The position numbers and the translations under genes were made by a program. A stretch of DNA of 64,000 nucleotides from Solen grandis (Eukaryota > Mollusca > Bivalvia > Adapedonta > Solenidae): NCBI GenBank assembly GCA_021229015.1, contig CM037782.1:61290387-61354386 (forward strand), given 5' to 3'. How positions within the stretch are numbered: position 1 is the first letter of the stretch; each line of letters opens with the position of its first letter. Positions 23,294-35,388 of the stretch are shown one piece after another. Under the pieces are notes generated by a model, which saw only the letters and a list, made by a program, of their open reading frames with translations, searched no databases and was not told where the DNA came from.

Positions 23294-24813
23294 GGTGTGT
23301 CCCTGCAATTCCGTGGGAGGATAATGTAAAAGCGGATACACAAAAGGTCACAGTAGGTTAGCTCATTTTTTTCACGGGATCAGTGTTGAAAACATGTAAA
23401 CATTTCCAAAATTTGGAATTCTCCTTCAAAAACACTTGTTTTTCATTTCAATAATATTATCTTTGTAAAACTATGTTAGTGAGAAAAAAATCGTTCATAT
23501 AAATCAGCTTTATTAGAGGTTAAGCTCATTTCTACAGTAAGATTACCCACATCATAATAGACCCGTCCATCGTTTTGGTCTCGAGATCCTCAAACTATTG
23601 AGCTAAACTCGCCAAAGTAGGTCAGCGCTATCTTACTTATTTAAATATTCCTGGTGTTTATAGCTTTTTATAATTGAGAAAACAAAATGAAAAAATATCT
23701 TTCTTATATCAGTAAATAGAATATATTTTTGTTCGTACGAATAAAATTTTTCGACTTAGAGTGATTTCAGAGAATAAATGTTTGTTAGAAATTAAGTGAA
23801 ACCGGTCAACGCTAATAGGAAAACTGACTTTCCCTCTAAGCGCCTCTCTATAGATCCCGCGGACAGCTTCCATGTATATTGGTTTATTTTTGAGGCTAGC
23901 GAAGAGCAAAACTGAGATTTACCACTGACGGATGCTGTAGCTACACATAAAAGAGAAGGAATGTAGCGACACTTTCTACATAAACACGAATGAGAATATA
24001 AATCTTTGAAATTTGTAGAAAGCTATATTTTCGATAAAAATGTTAACATTGCAGCAAACGATGTGTATTGATTTTCCTAACTATTGAACCGTGATTTACC
24101 GTTACGTAGGGCCGACTCCTGACCCTCAACTTGCTCCGTGTTAGTCGAGTTTTGCTTTTTCCAGGCCACTGAAACAAACAATGCGTTTCGGTCTAATCAC
24201 ATCGGGAATAGCGGGATGTTTTATGTCATGTTATTTTTGATAAAACGGATGAGGGATTCACATCGTGCTTTCGTGTCTGAATCAAAATGGTACCTTGCAT
24301 ACAGAGATTTACATTATCTATCGTATCTTCGTGCCATATTTAAGTTTTATACAATAAGCGTAGATCTTAAAGATATTTATATATAAAACGATTTCATTAG
24401 AAATAATAGGGATATTTTGTTAATCTAGAAGAACAGATTATGTTTTAATCTTAAGAAAAAAAATACCATAAATCTTCGGTCAAAATCTTTCTTGAATTTA
24501 TTCGTTTGGAATAATTTTGGTCTAAAGACTAAATTTTCTCCCTACTGCTCTATATAGATCTATATTTATAACAGTTGTGAAAATAATGTAATCTGATTTT
24601 GTTTTTATATATTAAGATGTAGACAATGCAAGCGTGAATCAGTATAAATAAGATGGCACAAGTTTACGTTCTGAAAATTGTCAAATTTGCAAACCCACTT
24701 CTAATTCAAACACCTGAAACGTAAACTGAAGGGATATATCAGCAGTAGTATGGATTCGTTGAAATCCAGTTTTAAGAAAAACTTAAATGACACTAAGCAT
24801 AGGCTACATTTTG
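23294..24813. other. Upstream of ATG10, no gene supported
   Basis: Presumed promoter and 5' UTR side of ATG10. Short open frames at 23709-23909 (-) and 24138-24386 (+) resemble no family I know. Confidence 0.4.
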
Positions 24814-24818
24814 CCGAT

Positions 24819-24841
24819 ATATTCTCACCACATAGAACCAT
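24819..24841 (+). repeat. Transposon left terminal inverted repeat
   Basis: 23 bp, perfect inverse complement of 30015-30037. Ends of this kind are the transposase binding and cleavage sites. Confidence 0.85.
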
Positions 24842-25795
24842 TTATGTAGCCATTTAGCTAAAAAATGAAATGTTAAAAAAGAAAGGATTTTTACAAGATT
24901 ATCATTTGCAAACATTCCATGAGTAAGATGGGAAAAAATCAGGACTCGGGCTGGCTTATTACACATTTCACGGACTGTTGAATGGTTGCTGTCAAACCAG
25001 TATGTAATATACGTTACCTACAGAATATGATGTTTTATGCATATATTACCAAAAGTAAATCCACCTCAATTGTGTCAGATTTTGAGAATATATCAGAACA
25101 TTTACTACTCTTTTATATTATATACAGCTGATTTCCTTTTGAAATATGGGTAAGATTTACCAATATTTTCCAAATAAGCTGTGACTTAATGCATGACTTC
25201 AAGAATTTGTCTTACACTTATTAATGTCCAGAAAACAAAAAAGCACAATAGTGTTGCCATCCTTTATCATTATTCTAATGAATCGATATGTTTCATAACA
25301 TACATTCCATTTGCATCAGGAAAAAACAAGTAATGAGTTGTATTTTAAGCATTCAACATTGGGACTATAAAAGTAACGTAGATTACATAGGTTAAGATGA
25401 GTGCTAATGCAGATATATTGAATAAGAAAGTGGACAAAAATCTCAATCATTTTTATTCAACTTTGGTAATTGAATTATTCTACTTCAAACATTTTGGAAA
25501 ATCTTGGTTAGGTCTTACATTTTTCCATTTAATAGACTTTTATACAATTTGAACAAAGAAATCCACCACTGTTATAGGTATGATTGAACTGTGTGATCTG
25601 TGTGATTAACTTCAACATGCTTTTTAGGTGTTCATATAGAAGTGTGTTCACAAAAGTCATTTGCATTTCATAGGTTTTATCTAAACTTTGCACTATGTCA
25701 TCACAATGAGTGTTCTTAAAACAGTAACGTAGATTACAACAACGTAGATTACAACAATAACAAGAAGTGGAAAACTTTACACGAAAGGTATGTCT

Positions 25796-28213
25796 TTAAT
25801 GTTTAGCACATCGTACGAACTGTTCCATCTTCGCCTCAATTTCATTGACTTCATCCTTTTGAATATTGTATTTGCGACCACTGCGTCCAACTTTTGTTGG
25901 TTCCTTAATGGAAAGGAGAATATTTTCGAATTTAACCCAAATCTCATCAACCGCACTTGGCCATTTGAAAGATGGTGTGTTTGTTCCCAGACAAGCATCA
26001 CGACGCATGAAAGACACACAGCAATCGTTTTCCTCATAATCTACTTCTGATATCTGGCCAATGTGCCATTCATCTTCATAGATAACAGAAATCCAGTCAC
26101 CAGCTTCCCATGATGTGTTCTGTGTTTCTAGCTGATAGTCAATTTTTGGTAAGGATTTTACAGTTTCTTTATCTTGACCACTTGCTTTATCTCCTAAACC
26201 TCTTTCTAATTCTGCATTAACAGCTCTTCCTACCTCTGCATTATTATCTATTTCTAATTCTGCAAGTGGCTGATGTGATTCAATGTTGGTCATGTTTTCT
26301 AATTCATCACCCCTTCCTGCTTCCAATTGTTTATCCAGTTTCTGACCCTTTAAAAGAGTGTTTTCGTTAAACTCAGTATGGGCTTTTCCCTCTAGACACT
26401 GCTCACAATAACATGATGTTGTCATCGTCTTGACCCTTCCCTTGGCGACAGCAGAAACATGATGTACCTTCAATGTTCCTTTAACAGGAATAAGGTTTTT
26501 ATTCAAATCTTCTAACTGGTTTCTTGCATCTGCACATTCGTCCCGTGAGACCAAAATGTATTCTGCACTTTTATGATACTCCTTACCCCATTCATAAAAA
26601 TCAGCTGCTTCTTGAATGGAAACTTTTCCCTGCTTTATACTCATGTCAGTCATTCTCTTAGCAGTTCCCCCAACACCGTCACACGCCCCTTTACCATGCC
26701 CGGACTCGAAATAATTCCAATCCGCCTCTGTATCAAATATTTCTTGGTGATTACTGACAATGTAAAATGCTGTTTTATTGCGATATTGGGAACTTGGCCC
26801 ATCCGTCCAGTAGTGTATTTTCTTTACATCCATACGCAGTGCTTTCTTAATGCAAGGAATAAGCTTCTTCATTATTGCAAACACTGTTCCAATATTGTGC
26901 CCAAGCTCATCAGATACAAAGACATAATTCAGATGCTTCAGTTCAGAGTTTTCTCGAAAATAGATAACAACTGGGTGTAATGTAACTGCGTTTGCGTTCC
27001 AGTATGCGCTCTGGACTTCATCGCACGTGCCACACGAAAAGTTTTCAGCAAAGTCCATTTGTGCTATTACAGAACCTTCAGGCATAAGCTGTTTTAGATT
27101 ACCGATTGCCTTGTATTGTTGCTTAACTCTAGAAATATGCTTGACAAACTCTTTAATTTGATCTTGCACAATTTTGATAAAGGTTTGCTTAGGAATATTT
27201 GTTGCGACAACTTTAGTGCGTTTTCTTCCATCATCTAATGTGACCTTTTTCCACTGCTCATGAAGAATAGAATCAGGAAGGCCATCATATATATCGCATT
27301 CAAGATTTTCATCTTCATCTACTTTTCGAACAAATTCATCAGGATTCAAAGGTATGGAAGCCCCACATGATTTTATTGATTTCAATGTCAGAGCCATATT
27401 CTGGTGTTTTTGGCATAGGCACTGATTTTTTGTTATGTACCTTGTCAGACAAATTGATTTTGGGCGCATCCTGCAAAAAGTTGATAAGGATATTGAATCT
27501 CCTGTTTCTGATGTGTATTTCATATGCAAGAACTTCATGTTATCATTCAACACTCGTTTTTGAAAATGCTGATTGTTCATTTTGACTTTGTCATTTTTAC
27601 CTGGCATCATTCTGCTATTATCATCTCTTTGCAAGAACTGTATTACTTTAGCTCTTTTTGCTTCTCTTATCAAAGGTTGTTTTTCCTGTTTTGGAATTTG
27701 GTCGCACTTTTTTGTCATACTTTCACCAACTCTTCGACTCAACCCGGTATATTTATTCATAAGTGTTTTCAATTTATACTTTTTCATCAACTTTCCAGAC
27801 AGAATTCTAGCCAATACCTTTCTTCCCTTTCTTCCATTCTGCTTTCTTGTCTCGTTTATTTCTTCTGAAAGGACACTTCCAAGTAACAGATTTCTCTTGA
27901 CCTTTCGTGGTATTTTACTTGGCGAAACACCCGCATCTCTCAGTTCGGTGTTAACTCTTTTCCTAGGTGTCAAAGAATGGCTGATTGATGAATTCTGCTG
28001 GAGAATTTCTTTTGCCTCAGTAGCTTTTTCTGTATAAGACTGGATAGGTGTTGGTTCCTGTGTATGTCTTTTCTTTAGACGTTCATATCGTTTAGAAACT
28101 CTTTTGTATCTTTTTTGAAGCTCAATATTTTCTTTTCGCAGCTTTTGATTTTGTCGAAACTGATTGGAAACTGCTCTACTAACTCTTTTTTCTTGTTCTT
28201 TGTTTTGTATCAA
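25796..28213 (-). CDS. Transposase-like protein, main open frame
   Basis: An open frame of about 805 codons without an upstream ATG in frame (the first codon here is TTG after an in-frame TAG), so it is probably the second part of a spliced or frameshifted gene whose start is at 28545. Visible order: basic coiled-coil region (1-50), basic Lys/Arg-rich region (90-200), CLCQKH cysteine cluster (265-270), AQMDFAENFSCGTCDE (D387), YVFVSDELGHN (435-440), HYWTDGPSSQYRN (D471), YFESGHGKGACDGVGGTAKR (E503), CYCEQC (601-606), and a Tudor/SH3-like end with GDWISVIYEDEWHIGQI and FKWP (703-760). D387, D471 and E503 are candidate DDE catalytic residues (inference). The same motif string is familiar from uncharacterised transposon proteins of cnidarians and molluscs. 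Superfamily not assigned. The frame is intact over 2.4 kb, so the copy may be young. Confidence 0.75.
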   Translation of the reverse strand: MIQNKEQEKRVSRAVSNQFRQNQKLRKENIELQKRYKRVSKRYERLKKRHTQEPTPIQSYTEKATEAKEILQQNSSISHSLTPRKRVNTELRDAGVSPSKIPRKVKRNLLLGSVLSEEINETRKQNGRKGRKVLARILSGKLMKKYKLKTLMNKYTGLSRRVGESMTKKCDQIPKQEKQPLIREAKRAKVIQFLQRDDNSRMMPGKNDKVKMNNQHFQKRVLNDNMKFLHMKYTSETGDSISLSTFCRMRPKSICLTRYITKNQCLCQKHQNMALTLKSIKSCGASIPLNPDEFVRKVDEDENLECDIYDGLPDSILHEQWKKVTLDDGRKRTKVVATNIPKQTFIKIVQDQIKEFVKHISRVKQQYKAIGNLKQLMPEGSVIAQMDFAENFSCGTCDEVQSAYWNANAVTLHPVVIYFRENSELKHLNYVFVSDELGHNIGTVFAIMKKLIPCIKKALRMDVKKIHYWTDGPSSQYRNKTAFYIVSNHQEIFDTEADWNYFESGHGKGACDGVGGTAKRMTDMSIKQGKVSIQEAADFYEWGKEYHKSAEYILVSRDECADARNQLEDLNKNLIPVKGTLKVHHVSAVAKGRVKTMTTSCYCEQCLEGKAHTEFNENTLLKGQKLDKQLEAGRGDELENMTNIESHQPLAELEIDNNAEVGRAVNAELERGLGDKASGQDKETVKSLPKIDYQLETQNTSWEAGDWISVIYEDEWHIGQISEVDYEENDCCVSFMRRDACLGTNTPSFKWPSAVDEIWVKFENILLSIKEPTKVGRSGRKYNIQKDEVNEIEAKMEQFVRCAKH

Positions 28214-28224
28214 ATCTGGGCATT

Positions 28225-28545
28225 TTAACTATCATTTTCAGGGTAGACAATGCTTGAACTAATTATCCCATTTTCATCGCTTTCTACAACTGTGTTGGGT
28301 GTTATCTGATTCAGTGTTGTTGTACATACATTTTGATTCTTTTCTATTTTTTTTCTCATGCGATGATCTTGTACATATTTTCTGACCTTTTCTCTTCTCG
28401 ACTTTTGGTCCTTTGCAGATCGTTCATTAATGGGTATGTAGTATTTCTTGATTCTCTGTCTTTCTTTCTCAGCATAAGATTCTCCTTCTTTATCTTTCTT
28501 TCTCTCTCGATAGGCGCGTTGAATTTCAGCTCTTGTTTTACCCAT
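28225..28545 (-). CDS. Transposase-like protein, N-terminal open frame
   Basis: 106 codons from ATG 28543-28545. Very basic: TRAEIQRAYRERKKDK, then KKYYIP and RREKVRKYVQDHRMRKK, as in the N-termini of this transposon protein type, probably for DNA binding or nuclear entry. It ends at TAA and is in a different frame from the main open frame that starts 12 nt later, so an intron or a frameshift joins the two. An acceptor-like TGTTACAG lies just before the ATG. Confidence 0.65.
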   Translation of the reverse strand: MGKTRAEIQRAYRERKKDKEGESYAEKERQRIKKYYIPINERSAKDQKSRREKVRKYVQDHRMRKKIEKNQNVCTTTLNQITPNTVVESDENGIISSSIVYPENDS

Positions 28546-30014
28546 ACCACCTGTAACATATATGTGTAAGTTACGTTACCTTTCATGTAATTTACGTTAC
28601 CGTTTTGAATAAACTGCTTTAAAATATATTGCTGTTAAGTCTGTCCAAATGAGCAAGCAACAGCCACATATAATCATCGACAAATGAAAAATACTTGAAT
28701 TGAGTTTTTTCTAATGATAAAAAAGGTACTCATATGTATTTTAACTAGCAAGTTTGGAAATCAGTAATCTACGTTACCAATTTTTGTGTAGTTTCTTAGA
28801 CGATGCATAAATAAAGATTGTTCGATTTTCGATCTGACTTGTAACAAACATACATCAACTGACAGATGGACTTAAATTTATTTACATGTTCACAGCCTTT
28901 CTTTTTATAAAACAGCCGTTTGCTCATTGTAGGTCGATCTGTTTTTACCAAAATGCCACATGTTTTTAAAAAATCATTACCTTGCCTTTACTATTTTGAA
29001 TCTCTTCCGATTTAAGTGGAGCCCGATTGTTTAATAAAAGCAGTCAACAGGTATCACAAAACAAAGAAAATATGTTAACATACCTTAGAGTGGTTGATCC
29101 ATTTCAATAAACGGGAATTAATATGCTTCAAAGTGTCACGATAGCAGACGACGTTTTCATGTAAACAAATGGCGGCTGAATAACAAGGGACGTAACTGTG
29201 TATTTCACAGTCATATACAACCTCACTCTAATACTACCATCGCTTTATGAGACAACGTAAAGTAAATTCTTTAATTAAGTATAAAATCTTACATCACGTT
29301 GATTACATATTAGCTGTTTTTGACGCATTTGTGACACAATAAAGCTATTTTTGAGTCAAATTTCAATATATTTGATGCACAACATTCACAAAGATGTACC
29401 CAGAAATAACTTACAACAGTTGCCTCCAATATAATAAAAGAATTCATGGTAACGTTGCTTACACTCTTAACCATTCTGACAGTGTTTAGGTTATAATTGG
29501 GTTGTTTATAAAAATAAGATTTATAATAATGAAGGCAAACATATGACTTTAGTTTTAAGTTATTGTCCAAGATTTTTTTTCACCAAATTTCTTTATTGTA
29601 TTTCATTATTGTTTGTTTAAATAGTTGGTTTAATTGTCGATCACGTTGATTACACTCGTTTTGGAGACAGCTTATTTGATAAAGATAAACAATGAAAACG
29701 TTTTACATTCACAATAGGAAGTTGATAAATGAATGTCTCATTATATCAAAGACCTAATAATAAGCATAATGTGACTGTTTCATCACCTGGCAAAAAACAC
29801 AAATGTTAAAAATACAATCACTTAGCTGAGCGACACAATTTTTCTGTGTGTTACATAGCTTTATTAGCCAGAAAAAAAGACTAGCAACCACATCTGACAG
29901 ATTTCACTGTTCATTTCATTTAGGATAGCCTTTCATCATATCAAAATATGAATGTAAGTGTTTTTTCTATCACTACTTATCAATTTAAGCTTTAGCGACG
30001 CAAATTTAATGAAT

Positions 30015-30037
30015 ATGGTTCTATGTGGTGAGAATAT
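30015..30037 (-). repeat. Transposon right terminal inverted repeat
   Basis: 23 bp, perfect inverse complement of 24819-24841. Confidence 0.85.
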
Positions 30038-30184
30038 TACGGTTGCTGTCCAATGTTTACACGTACGTATACTATGAGATACAGGCTAACATTTCAGTCA
30101 TCTGGTTGTGTCACAGTAAATATATCATCTCTAATACACGACTGCAGGTGATTGTGTCATAATATATACGTTGCAATTAAACTA

Positions 30185-30352
30185 AGAAAAAGGTACCCGA
30201 CGCTGCAACAGTATTCCGAGGAAGACCCTGGGTTCACGGAGGCATACTGGCAGAACTACCGACCAACCAAAACTAAAGCTAACTTGAAGTCCTTGCATGA
30301 AACATCCGAGTGACCCTAACTGCTGGAACTCGAATCCACGGGGTTGAAGCGC
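30185..30352 (-). repeat. SINE family 1, degraded
   Basis: Retains 'GAGGAAGACC', 'CACGGAGGCAT', 'AGAACTACCGACC' and a damaged B box (GGAACTCGAATCC on + strand). Tail and A box are lost. Confidence 0.5.
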
Positions 30353-32559
30353 TAGTTAAGTAGTGTACATATAAAGATACAGGAGTCAAATAAAAATTTA
30401 AGATTTCTGATTAGCACTAGCGTGTACGACATGCGTTATACATATAAGAGGCAAGTAAAGCATGCAATTTGTGTTATATTTTGTAAAGCACGACATATAG
30501 ATTACAGTGTTCATACATATTATTTTAACATACTTGTATGTGAATTCAGTATATATTATATATATAAAGGGCGTGTATCTAGAAAACATGACATTTTGGA
30601 AAACACGGATATCTTACAATCGTGTAACTTCCAGAATGCTTTGTTTAAGGTTGCTTATGACTTCAGAGTAGAATTCTAATAATTAAAGCTCCGGAGAGAG
30701 AGAGAGAGAGAACATATAAAACAGAGGCCTTTCATGCAATAATCAAATCAGACTAAGCTAATAATTATGCTTCTTTATAAAAGACGGCAAATTATTAACT
30801 TACGTCATAATCAACAATAAGAAAAAAACAAAAATGTCTTATGAAACCAACATATAATCCATAAAAAATGAACTAACTCCAGAAGACGGTACATGTAAAA
30901 GGAAAAAAAATCAACACGGGAACAGGACATTACATGATATAGAGAAATACCATCAGTTACCGCCTTGAACGGTCAGTCGGCAAAAGGGCGAGCTGGGTGA
31001 TTCAAGGGGCCCCAACCTCAGGCTGGTCAGTAAAACTTTAAAAGCGACTCTTTTGATATGGAAATCTTCAGTTTGAACATAATTATGCATATTTTCTTCT
31101 ATGATAAACTAATTCAAATCTACGTCATGAAACCAAATAACAACAAGAAATGTGAGTCAGGGTCTATAATATTGACTGAGAGATCGACTAGAATGGGTCC
31201 TTGATCTGAACACCGTATGGATGAATTCACCTTATTGACTTTCAGCGAACTCCCAGAGATACTTATGGGAAATATGCATGGCTCATCTTTAGTTGTCTCC
31301 CCCTGAACCTAGTAAGATGAAGTTGATGACTGGTTACCGGGAACGGTGTAGTACAATTAAAGCCATCGTCGGAACCTACGGTATAATACAGTATTCCATT
31401 ATCACTACCAATATATCGTGGGATTTTCAAAACAAGGTTTTCATGAATATTAATAAGATATTTGCTGACCACGCGTAGTATTTTAAATAATCTTCATTGA
31501 AATTACAATTTAAGCAAAATCCAAACAACGATTTGTAACGTTTCATTGTTCAAATGATCCGCGCTGTCTCCGCCACGGATTCAACGAAATTCCTAATTAA
31601 TATTTCATGAGTACGAAGTAGATAGGTTTGATTAATTAAGAGGCAAAGCGTATTGGGCAAACTTGTATTTCGACGATGAAGTGTCAGAGCCTACCGGAAC
31701 TTCCCTTTACGAATCGCAGCCTTAAAACTCACTCAATATTCAAACAATGGCAACTTTTTATGATATCATCAAAGAAATGCAAGGTATTTCCTTAACTCGG
31801 TAGCGTCTTTAGCCGGACCAGATTTTATTAGGCATGAACTTTAACTAAACTTTGACATCCTGAGTGTGCCAAAATACTAATGCATTCATACGCACATTGC
31901 TGAAAATGCTTCCTTGATGAAAGGGAAATCTTGCCTTGGATCCGAACCATAGCCACCAGATACGCGTCTTTCTGTATATTTTTGTTTTATACTTTTGAAT
32001 TTGTTAAAAGTTAAAATGCTCCTGAAGAAATAAAAATAATAGTATATGTAAGACAATATCAAACAAAAATCCAGTTTGACCTGTGTAATGCCTAGACAAA
32101 GAGAATCTTAAAGACAGGCAGGTCGATTTGATAGCAGACAAACCATTCAAATTTAGACGAATAGACCGTGGGGTATACTGTTTGCAAGTACATTAATAGT
32201 TGTTCAGTCATTGAAAGAATAAAGGTATCGTAATGTATGAAAAATCGTGAAAATAACTGTACAATGTTGACACTCAGAATACAATCAACCCTATATATAT
32301 TTAGAGACGCACATTTATATTGGTTACAGATCGGAATTTAATATCTTTTTATTTTGACATTGGTGTGTCAGATTGCACATTTCCTTGTGTGTAATAACTC
32401 TATTTTGGAAACTTTACAACTCTATCTGCTTAAATTGGTTTAAATTTCCTCTTCCTCAAATTGCATAAGCATTCCAAGAAAACATAACCTACAAATTCAT
32501 GAAATCTTAAATTGAATACATGTATGTCGAGTGTACAGGTTGAAACCGCCAATCTATAT
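30353..32559. other. Intergenic, no gene supported
   Basis: A GA dinucleotide run lies near 30690-30712. ATGGCAACTTTTTATG at 31747 with donor-like AAGGTATTT would give a 12-codon start exon, but nothing supports it. Otherwise nothing recognised. Confidence 0.4.
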
Positions 32560-32895
32560 ATGTGTTAAATGCAATTAAACTTCCGATAACCCGGATCGTA
32601 TTACCCAAGCATCACGTATTATTCGGGGTGTATCCCCAGTCCCTGCGTGGAGAAATAATACGATTAAGAAGTAAAATACTCTCGATTATCCGAACATTGC
32701 GATTATCCGAACACCATACATATTTCGATCTATATCCCCAGTCCCTGTTAAGAGAAATGATGATCGCAAAACGAAAAATACTTCCGGTTTTCGGAACGTT
32801 GTGATTATCCGAAGCTTGCGAACCATGCGAATATCCGAACCATGCTATTAGCCTAACCTTGGGATTATCCGAGCATTCCCCCCCCCCCCCCCCAT
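32560..32895. repeat. Degraded element with clustered GATTATCCGAAC motifs
   Basis: CGATTATCCGAACATTGCGA and variants recur at about 32690-32870, and 'TATCCCCAGTCCCTG' occurs twice (near 32630 and 32735), ending in a poly-C tract at about 32877-32893. Such motifs are common at pogo/Tigger-type ends; degraded here. Confidence 0.5.
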
Positions 32896-33549
32896 CCTTC
32901 CGCAAACTTTCGCAACTTTACCTTTATGGTGTTCATAATCTGAAACATATTCTAATCATTTGATAGGAAATGATTTGGTTACACTTGAATAAGATTTTCT
33001 GACTATAACACCAGCAAGCATCATGCAACTCCGATATGAACGAAGAACACGTTCATCGCGATCAATATTCTAAAGTTAGACTGAACACCGAATCTCGCTA
33101 GTTTTACTTTGCCTGGCCTGTTGTATGATACTGCCGGTTCTACATTTAGATCTCGGTAAATATTGATTTTCTCCGTTCGCGGGACAATGTATCTTTCTAT
33201 CGGAGGGTAAACAGCATTGTCGTATCCGTCCGTCTGGCTGTGCGTACGTTGCCCCCTCAGGGCGTCAGTCCCGCGGAAATGCTGCCGTTGTGACTTTACT
33301 GGAACGTCGTGGTTCTTATAATTTATTTCAGGAGGCGTGTCAACACAATTAACTTGTTAAGTGTTCGCATTACCCATAATGAACTGGTCATGCTTTTTCC
33401 ATTATTCTATCCTTTATCCCTTTGTTTCTTCTGCGAGTGTAGAAGTAATAGAAAAATCCGCCGAAAATCAGTACCCCTCTTTCTTGTGACGAACCAGCGC
33501 TATGCAGGTATAAAGGCATTCTAGGTTGATTGGACGTAAGCAAGACCAT

Positions 33550-33830
33550 TCCCGTCGACTCGGTGGTTAGGAAGTACGATCCGTGACCAGAATGTCGTGG
33601 GTTCGAACCCAGGTCGAAATACCCAATGCCTTGTTAATGAATAGAACTGGTTCAGTATATACGGGTTGTTTCAGGACTGGCTGGCTCAGTGTTTAGATAA
33701 TGTTATTGGGTGAAGCATCAAGCCACATGTCTACGGCGTGATATCACAGTGATCTGTCTTACACAGTCAAAGTCCTTGAATGACTGAAAGACTGTAAGCG
33801 TTAGTGGGACGTAAAGCCCAAATAAATTCT
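33550..33830 (+). repeat. tRNA-headed SINE, diverged family 2
   Basis: Head GACTCGGTGGTTAGGAAGTA with B box GGGTTCGAACCC, then 'AGGACTGGCTGGC', 'CCACATGTCTACGGCGTGAT' and '..AGTGGGACGTAAAGCCCAAATAAA' (excerpted). Confidence 0.7.
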
Positions 33831-35332
33831 CACTTGAAATTAATCTAAATGCAACCTCCTAATCTCTACATATGATCAGTGTAAAACGATTGGCCGTTTC
33901 CTGGAAAGAACAGGTACTTGGAATCAAGTGCATTGTGGGAATGTCTTACGCCTTCCCGTATGTACTTAAAACAAGGAGATTTTCTTAATACTAGGGTTCC
34001 GCTAAAATTTATCGTATGTATAATAGTAGACACAGTCTAGAATCCTTAACATCGTTGATAACCCGCTTTTATATGAATGCAAAATTGAGCTACCTGAAAG
34101 AACACGCCCTGGTCGATAAATAATAGCCTCTACACCATGTTTTTCGAAATTTTCAACCGAATGAGGTGATATGTTGGGGTCGGGACTCCCTACTCTTTCT
34201 CGCCAAACATGCCGAGCTTGAGCACGTGCGCTTACGTCGTTCTGCGGGTTTGCGTTTGTTATTATTATAGCTATGAAATAAAAACTGTCAAAATCAAAAT
34301 TGCCTGTTGTATTCTTATTAAGTTTTGTACCTTTATATGTATTGTTCTACATCCGCTCATAAAAAAAACATTACATATTTATAGTAAAGTGGATTTAGAC
34401 GGACCTAACAAAAACCAGACCAAGCAACAACATCAATAACAACAGCAACAAACAAACAACAACAAAAACAATAACAAAATGTTTGTTTAAACATTTCATT
34501 TGAAAACATACATTAATTAGAATCTAATTCATACAATTTTCAAGAACATTCGATCTATATATGTTTTGTAAATGCGCGCATGCACGTGCGTACACAAACA
34601 AGTCACATATTGACAAGCTATATTTTACGTACACAAATTGAAATACCTAATTCATCCAGACATAGATTTCTTTTTTTAAGATTTTATCGTCTTTTTTATC
34701 TTTTTATTTATTGATTTTTATGTAGGTGCATGTACCCTTAACAATGAAATGTAGGCATCTTTACTTTACCTTACGTCGGTTCTTCTAAATGATATATATA
34801 CGATATTGTTGCAGGAGCTTAAAAAGAGACAGACAGTCAGACTGAGCGAGCTTCTTGATATATTTTAACTTCAAAACAAAGTTATATTTATATATATATA
34901 GATGTGTATGTTGAAGCAACGGCTACGTGCACATCATGTATAAATATATTCAAAATATATTTCACAAATAAAACTGGTAGCCACACATTCGTGGACCTGT
35001 TCTAATTTGCATACCACGCAGCTTCGAAAGTCGGATAAACAATTTTACTGCGCGTGCGAGAGAGAGAGGGAAAAAAATCACCTCTCAATCTATTTACACG
35101 TTCGATCTACATGTAACAAAATAGATCGCAGATAATTGGCAGCATGCCAATATGTCTTTGTCGCTGTAGCACACGATGGCTATGCACAGTCAGTTTCTCG
35201 TTCCCCGGCTTGTGTTAAATATATTAACCAATCAGAATCGCTTTCACATTAAGACTTCACACGGTTGCCGTGACTACGGGGTCAGTGTCGTCCTTGATAG
35301 TTTGACAGGTGCTTGACAGATCAGCTCGCAGC
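33831..35332 (+). other. Upstream region of the SSBP gene
   Basis: CAA-rich low-complexity sequence at about 34420-34480. From about 34840 to 35332 should lie the promoter and 5' UTR; GC rises in the last 100 bases. No clear TATA box assigned. Confidence 0.4.
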
Positions 35333-35388
35333 ATGTATGCTAAAGGGAAGGGGTCCACCGTCCCTTCGGATGCCCAAGCGAGAGAAAA
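35333..35388 (+). CDS. SSBP homologue exon 1
   Basis: ATG at 35333; 56 coding nt, donor AAGTAAGT. Encodes [18 protein letters not shown] plus two bases of the next Lys codon. Confidence 0.9.

Larger units (their letters stand above)
24814..30042 (-). mobile_element. DNA transposon with terminal inverted repeats
   Basis: The inner 23 bp of the ends (24819-24841 and 30015-30037, ATATTCTCACCACATAGAAC + CAT) are perfect inverse complements. A further CCG/CGG is placed symmetrically outside them. A possible 3-bp target duplication TTG is at 24811-24813 and 30043-30045. Inside are two open frames on the - strand and subterminal copies of GTAACGTAGATTAC (25373, 25724, part at 25741) with its inverse GTAATCTACGTTAC at 28764. 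The length is about 5.2 kb. The arrangement fits a cut-and-paste transposon; I could not assign a superfamily. Confidence 0.8.

Noticed and set aside
23709..23909. Possible start exon MEAVRGIYREALRG with a GTCAGT donor on the - strand
   Set aside because: It would have to splice over or into ATG10 exon 1, whose own ATG and N-terminus match the family.
25777..28586. Several + strand and overlapping frames across the transposon
   Set aside because: They are shadows of the - strand transposase-like frames; their peptides are low-complexity and match nothing.
31747..31790. ATGGCAACTTTTTATG start with an AAGGTATTT donor
   Set aside because: Too short, no second exon found, and no conserved protein recognised.
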